From: an uncultured Desulfosoma sp.
GTDB taxonomy: Bacteria > Desulfobacterota > Syntrophobacteria > Syntrophobacterales > DSM-9756
Reading direction: 5' to 3'
Assembly (NCBI GenBank): GCA_937960435.1
Contig: CALGPN010000018.1
Coordinates: forward strand, 1 to 64,000
Length of the DNA: 64,000 bases
This document shows, piece after piece, positions 43,735-52,362 of this stretch. Every line of letters begins with the position of its first letter. The first letter of the stretch is position 1. The notes under the pieces were generated by a model. The model was not told where the DNA came from and ran no database searches. It saw only the letters and a list, made by a program, of their open reading frames with translations. The position numbers and the translations under genes were made by a program.

Positions 43735-44496
43735 ATGCAAAACAACTCACCAACATTTGAGGACGACGTTCATATTCTCGTCGTGGAAGACAGTGTGACC
43801 CAAGCCGTGCAGCTCCAGAGCCTCCTCGAACGCAACGGGTACCACGTGACCATGGCGACCGATGGAGCTGAGGCTCTTTCCCTCATGGAAAAAATGCACC
43901 CGACCCTGGTCATCAGCGATATCCTCATGCCGGGAATGGACGGTTACGAACTGTGCCGTCGCATCAAGAAGGATGCCGGGACCAAGGACATTCCGGTGAT
44001 TTTGGTGACCCAGTTGTCGGAGCCCGAAGACATTCTCAAGGGGCTGGAGTGCGGCGCGGATAACTTCATCACGAAGCCTTACGAAGAAGATTTCCTGCTG
44101 TCCCGTATCCAATACATTCTCATCAACCGGCGGCTGAGGACCAAGGTCCGCACGGATATGGGGTTGGAGGTGTTTTTTGCCAACCGCCGCCATTTCATCA
44201 CATCGGATCGGATTCAGATTTTGGATTTGCTTTTTTCCACGTATGAAAGCGCCCTACAAAAGGCTCGCGAGCTGGAGCGGGTCAACAGGAAGCTCCAGGA
44301 GGCCCTGGAGACCATCAAAACCCTTGAAGGAATTCTGCCTATTTGTGCCAATTGCAAGAAGATCCGGGATGAATCTGGGGAATGGCAATCGCTGGAGCGC
44401 TATATCGGGGATAGGTCCAACGCCGTGTTCAGCCATGGTCTTTGCCCCGATTGTGCGAGGAGACTCTATCCCGAGTACTTCGGCCACAAAGCGTGA
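43735..44496 (+). CDS. Response regulator with C-terminal CANCKKIRDESG...CPDCARRLYPE Cys-pair domain
   Basis: HILVVEDSVTQAVQLQSLLE receiver; ILPICANCKKIRDESGEWQSLERYI...FSHGLCPDCARRLYPEYF. Confidence 0.9.
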   Translation: MQNNSPTFEDDVHILVVEDSVTQAVQLQSLLERNGYHVTMATDGAEALSLMEKMHPTLVISDILMPGMDGYELCRRIKKDAGTKDIPVILVTQLSEPEDILKGLECGADNFITKPYEEDFLLSRIQYILINRRLRTKVRTDMGLEVFFANRRHFITSDRIQILDLLFSTYESALQKARELERVNRKLQEALETIKTLEGILPICANCKKIRDESGEWQSLERYIGDRSNAVFSHGLCPDCARRLYPEYFGHKA

Positions 44497-44515
44497 TGGT
44501 CTGAGGAGGAGCAGG

Positions 44516-45481
44516 ATGGATGAGCCGCGGCGGGTGCTCATTGTGGAAGACAGCCTGACCCAGGCGGTGCGCCTGCAAGCCGTGCTGGAATCTCTGGGCT
44601 TCCGCGTCTACCATGCCGAAAACGGCCGAAAGGCTCTGGAAATGCTCGACCAAGCCTTCACGCCGCTGGTCATTACCGACTGGGTTATGCCAGAAATGGA
44701 CGGCATCACCTTTTGTCAACGGATCCGTTCCCGGTCGTATCCGGGATATGTGTACGTGATCCTGCTGACGGCCCGGGATGCTCTAGACGATATCGTGGCG
44801 GGTTTGGAAGCTGGCGCCGACGACTACTTGGTTAAACCCGTGCACCCTGCGGAACTGGCGGCTCGACTGAAGACCGCCGAGCGCATTTTGGGCTTGGAGG
44901 CCGTGCTTAAGAAACGCACGGAGGAAGTGGAACGCCTGTCCGTCACCGATCCCTTGACGCAGCTTTACAACCGCCGCTACTTCAATGAGCAGCTCCCCAA
45001 GCTTCTGCACGCACGGCAAAGAAGTGGCCGCCCCCTGTCCCTGATCATGACGGACATCGACCATTTCAAGAAAATCAACGACACCTACGGCCATCAAACG
45101 GGCGATCGGGTACTCGAAGCCTTTGCGGCGCAAATTCAGGAGTCCCTTCGGGCCGGGTTGGATTGGGCGGCTCGATTCGGCGGCGAGGAATTCGTCGTCG
45201 TCCTTCCGGAAACGGAGGTGGACAAAGCGGGCCTCGTGGCCGAGCGATTACGGCTGCTCGTGGCCCACATGTCCGTGGACAGCCCCAAAGGTCCTGTGCG
45301 CATGACGGCCAGTTTCGGCGTCGCCGGCATCCCCGAGGGCGTGGATCAGAGCCTTTCCATGGAAGTTTTGGTGGCCGCCGCCGATGCGGCGCTCTACCAA
45401 GCCAAGCAAAACGGCAGGAACCGTACGGAAATCTGTATGGATCAGGCGGCTCATCAGGAACCCGAAGCGGCCATGATCTGA
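44516..45481 (+). CDS. Response regulator diguanylate cyclase (GGDEF type)
   Basis: RVLIVEDSLTQAVRLQAVLE receiver; DPLTQLYNRRYFNEQL; DIDHFKKINDTYGHQTGD; FGGEEFVVVLPET. Confidence 0.95.
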   Translation: MDEPRRVLIVEDSLTQAVRLQAVLESLGFRVYHAENGRKALEMLDQAFTPLVITDWVMPEMDGITFCQRIRSRSYPGYVYVILLTARDALDDIVAGLEAGADDYLVKPVHPAELAARLKTAERILGLEAVLKKRTEEVERLSVTDPLTQLYNRRYFNEQLPKLLHARQRSGRPLSLIMTDIDHFKKINDTYGHQTGDRVLEAFAAQIQESLRAGLDWAARFGGEEFVVVLPETEVDKAGLVAERLRLLVAHMSVDSPKGPVRMTASFGVAGIPEGVDQSLSMEVLVAAADAALYQAKQNGRNRTEICMDQAAHQEPEAAMI

Positions 45482-45951
45482 TCCATAATTTCTCGGATTT
45501 TCCCCTCCACGAATGAAAGCCGCCTTCCATGGCCTTCGGCGTCGTCCAGCGAAAAGGTCAGGCTGCTCGGGCTGTGGACGGACAGCAGTTCCAAGCCTGT
45601 TTCCAGAGCATTTCGCACCCAAAGGCGAAAAGCTTTCAGGGCCGATGGCTTTTGCGCCCTGAGATCGTCCAGGCTGATGTCTACAGGCTCCCCGCTCCAT
45701 TGCAGGTCTTCCCGGATGGCAGCCACAAGCTCGGCATCCACTTGCGGCCGCCTGACGGGGATACACCGAGCGATCACGTCCACATAGATCATGAAGGGAT
45801 CCATGTCTTCCTGCTCGGGATGACACACTAAGCATCGGGCGGTGTCGTGGGGGATCGTGGCGTTTTCGGCAAAGCGGTTCGCTCGGGCGATCTCCTGAAA
45901 ATGCCGGATGGTGAATTCTCGAGGCGTTTCGGCACGGCTTCCCATGAACAT
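45454..45951 (-). CDS. Hypothetical protein
   Basis: 165 aa ORF, convergent with and overlapping the GGDEF gene by 28 bp. Confidence 0.65.
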   Translation of the reverse strand: MFMGSRAETPREFTIRHFQEIARANRFAENATIPHDTARCLVCHPEQEDMDPFMIYVDVIARCIPVRRPQVDAELVAAIREDLQWSGEPVDISLDDLRAQKPSALKAFRLWVRNALETGLELLSVHSPSSLTFSLDDAEGHGRRLSFVEGKIREIMDQIMAASGS

Positions 45952-46078
45952 TTCCTCTATCGGCCAAAGGGTTTAAGATAGTGCCTCGGTCCGGCGAATC
46001 CGGCCCGAATCGGGGAAGAACTCGAGCTTCACCCCAAAGTACCAGAAAAAACTTCGTCTTTGTAGGTTGGGGTGAGTT

Positions 46079-46110
46079 GTAGGTTGGGGTGAGCGCAGCG
46101 AACCCCAACA
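46079..46110. repeat. 32-bp palindromic repeat copy 1 (plus partial copy GTAGGTTGGGGTGAG at 46062-46076)
   Basis: GTAGGTTGGGGTGAGCGCAGCGAACCCCAACA; exact reverse complement of copies 2 and 3. Confidence 0.9.
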
Positions 46111-46161
46111 AAACACCTCGACAAACCCATTGCTGCACGAACATGAGGAATCCTCGAAAAG

Positions 46162-47115
46162 ATGCCCGCGCCCCATGCCATGAGCCCCCCTCGTCCCGGC
46201 TACCTCCGCATGATCCACGACGGCACCCTGAAGGCCAAGGCCGAAGCCCTCAAGGAGCGGCTCCGGGCGTGTGATCTGTGTCCGCGCCGCTGCGGCGTGG
46301 ACCGGCTCTCCGGGAAGTTGGGCTTTTGCCGCACGGACGGGCGGTTGAAAGTCGCGGCCGTGAGTCTCCACCCGTGGGAAGAGCCGCCCATCGCAGGCAG
46401 TGGCGGCTCGGGGACCGTCTTCTTTTCCGGCTGCACCTTGCACTGCCTCTTTTGCCAAAATTACCCCATCAGCCAGATGGGTGTCGGCCGAATCATAGAA
46501 CCGGAAGAGTTGGCCGAAAGGATGCTTCGGCTTCAGCGGCGCGGCGCCCACAACATCAACCTGGTCACCCCGACCCACCAGGTGCCTCAATTCGTGGAGG
46601 CTCTGGTCATCGCGGCGCAGCGGGGCCTTCGCCTTCCCATCGTGTACAACTCCAGCGGCTACGAAAGAGTTTCCCTCGTCCAGGAACTGGACGGCATCGT
46701 CGATATCTATCTGCCCGACATCAAATGTGCGTCTCCCGAGGCCGCCGCCTTCTTTTGCGGACGGCCGGACTATGTGTTGCAGAACCGCAGGGCGCTTCTC
46801 GCCATGTGGCGCCAGGTGGGGCCTCTGCAATGCGATGCCGACGGCGTGGCCGTGCGAGGGCTCCTGATCCGGCATTTGATTCTTCCCGAAGGCCTTTCGG
46901 GCACAGCTCAGTGCTTGGCCTTTCTTCGGCGCGCCCTGGGAAAAGACGTCTGGGTGAGCCTCATGGACCAATATTTCCCGGCCCACAAGGCCATGAGCAC
47001 GCCTCCTTTGGACCGAAAGCCCACCGCAGAGGAGATTCAGGCGGCCGTGCACGCGGCGTGGCGTTTGGGTTTGAGAAACGTTTTCACTCAGGAAACGTGC
47101 CCCTGCGGGGGTTAA
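46162..47115 (+). CDS. Radical SAM protein, PflA-like
   Basis: CDLCPRRCGVDRLSGKLGFC; VFFSGCTLHCLFCQNYPIS (CxxxCxxC). Confidence 0.88.
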   Translation: MPAPHAMSPPRPGYLRMIHDGTLKAKAEALKERLRACDLCPRRCGVDRLSGKLGFCRTDGRLKVAAVSLHPWEEPPIAGSGGSGTVFFSGCTLHCLFCQNYPISQMGVGRIIEPEELAERMLRLQRRGAHNINLVTPTHQVPQFVEALVIAAQRGLRLPIVYNSSGYERVSLVQELDGIVDIYLPDIKCASPEAAAFFCGRPDYVLQNRRALLAMWRQVGPLQCDADGVAVRGLLIRHLILPEGLSGTAQCLAFLRRALGKDVWVSLMDQYFPAHKAMSTPPLDRKPTAEEIQAAVHAAWRLGLRNVFTQETCPCGG

Positions 47116-47310
47116 AAAACCGGGGAACCCGTGGGGTGGGGTCTGTTCGGGGGACAGGGGCACTGTGGGAAAAAGTGTCGAGCTGGGCGGTGCCTACCCT
47201 TTTTAAGGCTCCGGAAGGGGGCATGCTCTTTTTCGGGGGAGCCGCTGTGAGCTGGGCTTGAACCGTTGGCCAACCTCGGGGAGAAGGGGGGCCTTCTTCC
47301 GGGGGCAAGA

Positions 47311-47342
47311 TGTTGGGGTTCGCTGCGCTCACCCCAACCTAC
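47311..47342. repeat. 32-bp palindromic repeat copy 2
   Basis: TGTTGGGGTTCGCTGCGCTCACCCCAACCTAC. Confidence 0.9.
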
Positions 47343-47420
47343 GGCTCCCCCCAACCTCGGGAAGTTTTTGGCGATCCATGTGGGGGGTTTGTTTGTCGGG
47401 ATGAGCCTGTTGGGGATTTT

Positions 47421-47452
47421 TGTTGGGGTTCGCTGCGCTCACCCCAACCTAC
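47421..47452. repeat. 32-bp palindromic repeat copy 3
   Basis: TGTTGGGGTTCGCTGCGCTCACCCCAACCTAC, identical to copy 2. Confidence 0.9.
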
Positions 47453-47533
47453 GGCTCCCCTAAGGCTCCCCCCAACCTCGGGGTTGGATTGATGAAGGCG
47501 GATCGGATGGTCATGGGGGGCTGGCCGATTCCC

Positions 47534-48742
47534 CTAGGGTGTCGGGATGGCCATGCTCGACAATCGCGCGGCCAGGTTTATCGCCAAGAGACCGCACCGT
47601 TCCAGATCCTCTGACGTGCCGGCGCCTTTGACGTCCACGATGGGTTCCACGACCTCCAAGGACGTCTTTTGAGCGAAAGCTTCCAACGCCTTCCGGGCGC
47701 CGCCCGCCCATGCGTAGCTTGTGATGAACCCGACAAGCCGATTTTGCAGGAGCTTGTTTTCCAAGAAGGCCAGCAAGGTTTCCATGGGGGGAAACAGGCC
47801 GGTGTTGTATGTCGGGCACGCGAAAATGAGGCCCTTGGCCGTCCAGATGTCCGCAATAATAAAGGACGCGTGGGTGCGGGCCACGTCATGCACAACAGGG
47901 GCAAAACCGCGTTCGGTCAAAGCGCGTGCGGCGGCTTCCACAAGCCGATAGGTGTTCCCGTACATGGACCCGTAAGCGACCACCACGGCGGGATCCGCCT
48001 CCTGTGTGCTCCAACGCTCATACAAGCGAACAGGCACCGATGGGTTCTCACGCCACACGACCCCGTGGGTCGGCGCCACCACCTTGACGGGCACAGAGCG
48101 AAGTTTTTCTACGGCTTTGAGCACCATCTTGGCGTATCGGGCGACAATGTTCGTGTAGTAGCGGAGCATTTCCCCTTGCATGAGCTCCAGATCCGTTTCG
48201 TCGTCGAAAAGCCCTTGGTCCAGAGTTCCATAACCCCCGAAGGCGTCACCGGAAAAGAGCACGCCCGTCGCGGCATCGAAGGTCATCATGGTTTCCGGCC
48301 AGTGGACCATGGGGGTGAGATAAAAACGGAGTTTGTGGTCACCCAGGTCCAGAACGTCGCCGTCCTCCACGAGACGGCACGGTTCGCAGGACCCATAAAA
48401 GGCTTGAAGCATTTCCAGCGTCTTCTTGTTACCCACGAGGGTCACCCCGGGAAAAACCGACCGCAGGATCTGAATCGCTCCCGTATGGTCCGGCTCCATG
48501 TGGTTGATGACAAGGTAGTCCAAGGATTTTCCCTGAGGCAGCGCCCGACGGATCTTGTGGAGATGCTCGGCGAGGAAATGACCCTTGACGGCGTCGATGA
48601 GGGCGGCCTTCTCGTCGACCACCAGATAGGCGTTGTACGAAACGCCGTAGGGAAGAGGCCAAAGGGCTTCAAAGAGATCGGTTTCGTGGTCGTTGACGCC
48701 GACCCAAAAGGTTTGCGGGGCAATGGAAAGCGGTCCAACCAT
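47534..48742 (-). CDS. FprA-type flavodiiron protein (beta-lactamase/flavodoxin; rubredoxin:oxygen or NO oxidoreductase)
   Basis: INHMEPDHTGAI (HxExDH); SGDAFGGYG; flavodoxin YGSMYGNTYRLVEAAARAL. Confidence 0.93.
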   Translation of the reverse strand: MVGPLSIAPQTFWVGVNDHETDLFEALWPLPYGVSYNAYLVVDEKAALIDAVKGHFLAEHLHKIRRALPQGKSLDYLVINHMEPDHTGAIQILRSVFPGVTLVGNKKTLEMLQAFYGSCEPCRLVEDGDVLDLGDHKLRFYLTPMVHWPETMMTFDAATGVLFSGDAFGGYGTLDQGLFDDETDLELMQGEMLRYYTNIVARYAKMVLKAVEKLRSVPVKVVAPTHGVVWRENPSVPVRLYERWSTQEADPAVVVAYGSMYGNTYRLVEAAARALTERGFAPVVHDVARTHASFIIADIWTAKGLIFACPTYNTGLFPPMETLLAFLENKLLQNRLVGFITSYAWAGGARKALEAFAQKTSLEVVEPIVDVKGAGTSEDLERCGLLAINLAARLSSMAIPTP

Positions 48743-49004
48743 GGCAGGCTCCTTTCTGTGCGCGGTGCGACGCCGGAAATGATACACGTGCTCATAACAC
48801 AAGAGGTCTCGCAAGAGAAAGTGCCGACGTTTTTTTCTTTTCCCACAAGACGGAAAATGAGAAAAGGCCGCGCGACAATGGCGTCGTTTCGGTGTCGGTC
48901 TTGTGTGGCCGCGAAACGGACTTAAGTTAGGTCCTCGACTTTCCGATTCTAAAAATGCAGCGGCTGATCCCGCTCCCATTTCCAATGGTGGAAAGGAACA
49001 CATC

Positions 49005-49736
49005 ATGCGGCTTGTCACATGGATGATCACGGCAATGCTTGTCGTTTTCGGGGCCACGTCCTCCGGTTACGCCCTGCAAAGCGCCACGGACCTCTTCGAG
49101 AGGGCCCAAAAGGATTCCCTCATGTACCGTCGGGTGGTGCTGTACACCGAAGCCCTGGCCCTGGATGGCGACCTCACAGAGGCTTTGAGGGAAAGGGGTA
49201 TTCTGTATTACTATCAGGGGAAACTCCAAGAAGCCTTCGATGACCTGACGGCCTCCATGGAAAAAGGAGGGCACGATGTTCGCGCCTTGCTCTTTCGCGC
49301 TTTGGTTTCCATCGCGCGGGAAGACTGGGAAAATGCCCTCGGCGACCTGAACGGGGCGCACCTGATGGCCCCGAAAAGGAGCGACATCCTCAGCCATCGG
49401 GCCGTGGTCCTGTATAAACTGGGACGGATTGCGGAGGCTGAAAAAGATGCCACGGCCGTTCTTGCCCTTCAGGACGACCCGGCCGCCGTGGGGCGGTCTT
49501 TGACCGTTCGGGGAGACATCTACGCCGATCGGGGCAACGATCTTCTGGCTCGGGAAGCCTATCGGCGGGCGGCGAGCGGGGATCCCGGCCTCGGGTTTTT
49601 CTACACCTGGGCGGACGTCCTCAGCCCGGAACAGGCCGGCCGCATCGGCCTTTGGGGACTGATCGTCCTGTCGGCGATTGTCATCTTCCGCATCAGCCTG
49701 CCCAAACCCAAGCGCAAAGACTCCCGGGGAAATTAA
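49005..49736 (+). CDS. Membrane-anchored TPR protein
   Basis: Signal/TM N terminus, TPR-like repeats, C-terminal TM segment (LWGLIVLSAIVIFRISL). Confidence 0.75.
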   Translation: MRLVTWMITAMLVVFGATSSGYALQSATDLFERAQKDSLMYRRVVLYTEALALDGDLTEALRERGILYYYQGKLQEAFDDLTASMEKGGHDVRALLFRALVSIAREDWENALGDLNGAHLMAPKRSDILSHRAVVLYKLGRIAEAEKDATAVLALQDDPAAVGRSLTVRGDIYADRGNDLLAREAYRRAASGDPGLGFFYTWADVLSPEQAGRIGLWGLIVLSAIVIFRISLPKPKRKDSRGN

Positions 49737-49848
49737 CCCCCCGTGCCGGGTGGTGTCCTCGGGGCATAGAAATGGCGCCTGAGGACTCCCCATATGCGCT
49801 GAGGCCCTCTGGGGCATCCGTCTTGGATGCTCCGGAAGGCGTTGCTTT

Positions 49849-49876
49849 AAAAAAAAGGACCGGCAAAGGCCGGTCC
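49849..49876 (-). terminator. Rho-independent terminator of hydrogenase/Hdr operon
   Basis: On minus: GGACCGGC-CTTT-GCCGGTCC-TTTTTTTT, 45 bp past the read-through stop at 49921-49923. Confidence 0.88.
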
Positions 49877-49920
49877 GTGGAATGTTCAGGAATCGTCGTC
49901 ACGCGGCGGCGTGACGTTCA

Positions 49921-51375
49921 TCAGGCGGGTTCGTTCGGCCAGCGGGCGATGGGGTTTCCCGCGGCGTCAATAATGCGGATCTGGATTGCCGGATCGCCGT
50001 CCAGGCGATGGGTGGCGCAGGAAATTCAGGGATCGTAGGCCCGCACCGCCATTTCCACCCGATTGAGCAACCCCTGGTCCACAACCCCCTTGTGGATGAT
50101 CGACTTGGCCGCTTGCTTCACGCTCAGGTTCATGGGCGCGATGTTGTGCGTGGTGCCCACGATGAGGTTCGCCCGCGTGATCAAGCCGTTGTCGTCCGTG
50201 GAATAATCGTGGATCAGAGTGCCTCGGGGGGCTTCCACGCTGCCCACACCGCGGCCGGCTCTCGGCTGGACCTCCGCCCGCACATGGGGATCGCAAATCG
50301 CCGGGTCTTCCAAAAGCTCGATGGCATGTTCACAGGCGTAGACTTCTTCAATGAGCCGCGCCCAATGATAGAGCAGCGTGGCCTGGGCGGGCCGGCCGAA
50401 CTTTTCCCGGAACTCTTCCAATTCCGCCTGAGCCCGAGGCGTAGAGATGCGGTCCGCCACGTTGAGACGCGCCAGAGTGTTTGCCCGATAGATGCCGCGG
50501 GGATCGTTTTCGTCCAGGCAAAAACCTTCATTCCAGATCTTGGCGTAGGGCATTTTGGCGTAGGAATAGGCTTCGACATGTTCGCCGAGATAGTCCGCAT
50601 AGTCCTGGACGTCGAATTCCGTGAAGCTCCCGTCGGGTTTCATCAGCCGAATGCGGCCGTCGTAAAGATTCAAGGCGCCCGTGTCGTCCACCGTGCCGAT
50701 AAACCCCGTGCGGATGACCCCCAAGGATTGGATCGTTTCCAGATACGGCGGGAAGACCTTGGTCTTGGCGAAATCCAAAGTAAACAACGCAAAATCCAAA
50801 AGTTCGCGCATCTGGCCGAGGATTTCGCGCCGGTCCTCTTCCAGCATGGGCTTGGAAAAGCCCCCCACCACACCGGCAATGGGGTGGATCGCCTTGCCGG
50901 CGAATTTTTCCAGGATCATTTTGGCGCCATGGCGCATCCGCACCACTTTCTGCGCCAATTCCGGGTGAGCCTTGGCGATGCCGATGACGTTGCGCACCGA
51001 ATAGTCCGCATCGGGCCCGATGACGAAATCCGCCGCGGCCAGGAAGAAAAAGTGCAGGAGCTTGTCTTCGGCATGAGCGATGGTCTGCATGAGTTCCCGC
51101 AGTTTTTGGGCCGCGGGCGGCGGCGTTACGCCGAAACACCGATCCACCGCCTTATTGGAGGCCAGATGATGCATCCACGGGCAAATCCCGCAGATACGGC
51201 TCACAATCCGAGGGACTTCTTCGGCGGGCTTTCCCTCGATAAACTTTTCGAAGCCCCGAAGAGACATGATGTTGACGCGCGCATCCCGGACCTCGCCCGC
51301 ATCATCCAACTGAATCTGGATCGACGCGTGTCCTTCGATGCGCGTGATGGGTTGGATATGAATCAGCCGACTCAT
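49921..51375 (-). CDS. mvhA: Selenocysteine-containing [NiFeSe] hydrogenase large subunit, MvhA-type (group 3c-like); UGA(Sec) at 50026-50028
   Basis: MSRLIHIQPITRIEGHA start 51375; RICGICPWMHH L1 motif; ...VRAYDP-UGA-ISCATHRLDGDPAIQIRIIDAAGNPIARWPNEPA* restores DP(C/U)xxCxxH. Confidence 0.92.
49993..50009 (-). promoter_or_regulatory. Candidate bacterial SECIS hairpin of mvhA
   Basis: AUCGCC-[UGGAC]-GGCGAU, perfect 6 bp stem, starts 16 nt after UGA. Confidence 0.7.
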
Positions 51376-52322
51376 GGGCTTACTCTCCTTTCGTTGCGCC
51401 GCCGTGACGGCCTCAGGAGCCGATGCGCCCCCGCAAAGCGCAAAAGCGAGGGGAACTCGGGAAGCGACTTCACATCGATCCCGTTGGACGCCAAGGCGTT
51501 GAGCATATCCAGCATGGGGTTGCCGTCGTGGCGCACCGGCCCGTAACACCCTCGACAGGGCACTCGGGCCGCGATGCACCGCGGCGTTTTGGCGTCTCCG
51601 CCGCATCCGGCTTTTGTCACGGGCCCCATACACAAGAAGCCCTGTTCCAGAAGGCAGCGCATCTTGTCCAACGGCTCGCCCGGATTCTGATAATGAGGGT
51701 TTTGAAGGAAACGGCGAAGTTTCGTGAGCTTTCCCTTGCCTTCCCGCACCGTGGGGCAGGTGTCGCACACGCTCTTGGACGGCAGTTCCGGCGTTCTCCC
51801 GTCCAGCAGAGCCGTCAAGGCCGAGAAGAGCTGATCCGGATGGGGCGGGCACCCCGGAAGATAGACGTCCACGGCGATCTGTTCATCCAATGCCGAACAG
51901 ACGTCCAAAAGGGGCGGCACCGGAGGTTCGAAGATTTTGGGATTTTCGTCCGTCGTCTCCGTCGTGAAGCATCGTTCCAGAAGATCCTGCACCGGAAAAC
52001 TGTTGGCTAAGGCGGGGATGCCCCCGTGTGTGGCGCATGTGCCCAAGGCAATGATGATCTTGCACCGGGATCGCAGATGAGCGGCGATTTCGGCATGCTC
52101 TTCGTTGCGAATCCCGCCGCTGATGATTCCCACGTCCGCTTCGGGGATGTCCAGGTGGGGCTTTTCCCCCGTCTGCCCAAAGTATTTGTGGTCCATGAGC
52201 ACGGGGATATGGACGAACTCCACGTGCTGCAAAACGTCCAGGAGGCGTTCCCCCAGATCCACCAGGGAAATCTCACACCCGGAGCATGAATTGAGCCATT
52301 CACTGGCGACGGTCACCGACAT
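51372..52322 (-). CDS. mvhG: [NiFe(Se)] hydrogenase small subunit, MvhG-type
   Basis: SEWLNSCSGCEISLVDLGE; LGTCATHGGIPA; LPGCPPHPDQLFSAL; GPVTKAGCGG. Confidence 0.92.
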   Translation of the reverse strand: MSVTVASEWLNSCSGCEISLVDLGERLLDVLQHVEFVHIPVLMDHKYFGQTGEKPHLDIPEADVGIISGGIRNEEHAEIAAHLRSRCKIIIALGTCATHGGIPALANSFPVQDLLERCFTTETTDENPKIFEPPVPPLLDVCSALDEQIAVDVYLPGCPPHPDQLFSALTALLDGRTPELPSKSVCDTCPTVREGKGKLTKLRRFLQNPHYQNPGEPLDKMRCLLEQGFLCMGPVTKAGCGGDAKTPRCIAARVPCRGCYGPVRHDGNPMLDMLNALASNGIDVKSLPEFPSLLRFAGAHRLLRPSRRRNERRVSP

Positions 52323-52362
52323 GTCTGGTCCTCCTTCCAGGGCTCGGTCTGCTCCGTGACAC

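Noticed and set aside
45454-45951. CLVCH in the orphan minus-strand protein as a c-type heme site
   Set aside because: Single motif, no signal peptide; probably coincidental or a metal site
46079-47452. CRISPR array
   Set aside because: Only three full repeat copies, in opposite orientations and separated by a gene, with no regular spacers and no cas genes
50008-51546. 512 aa plus-strand ORF
   Set aside because: Antisense shadow of mvhA, whose hydrogenase motifs are clear on the minus strand
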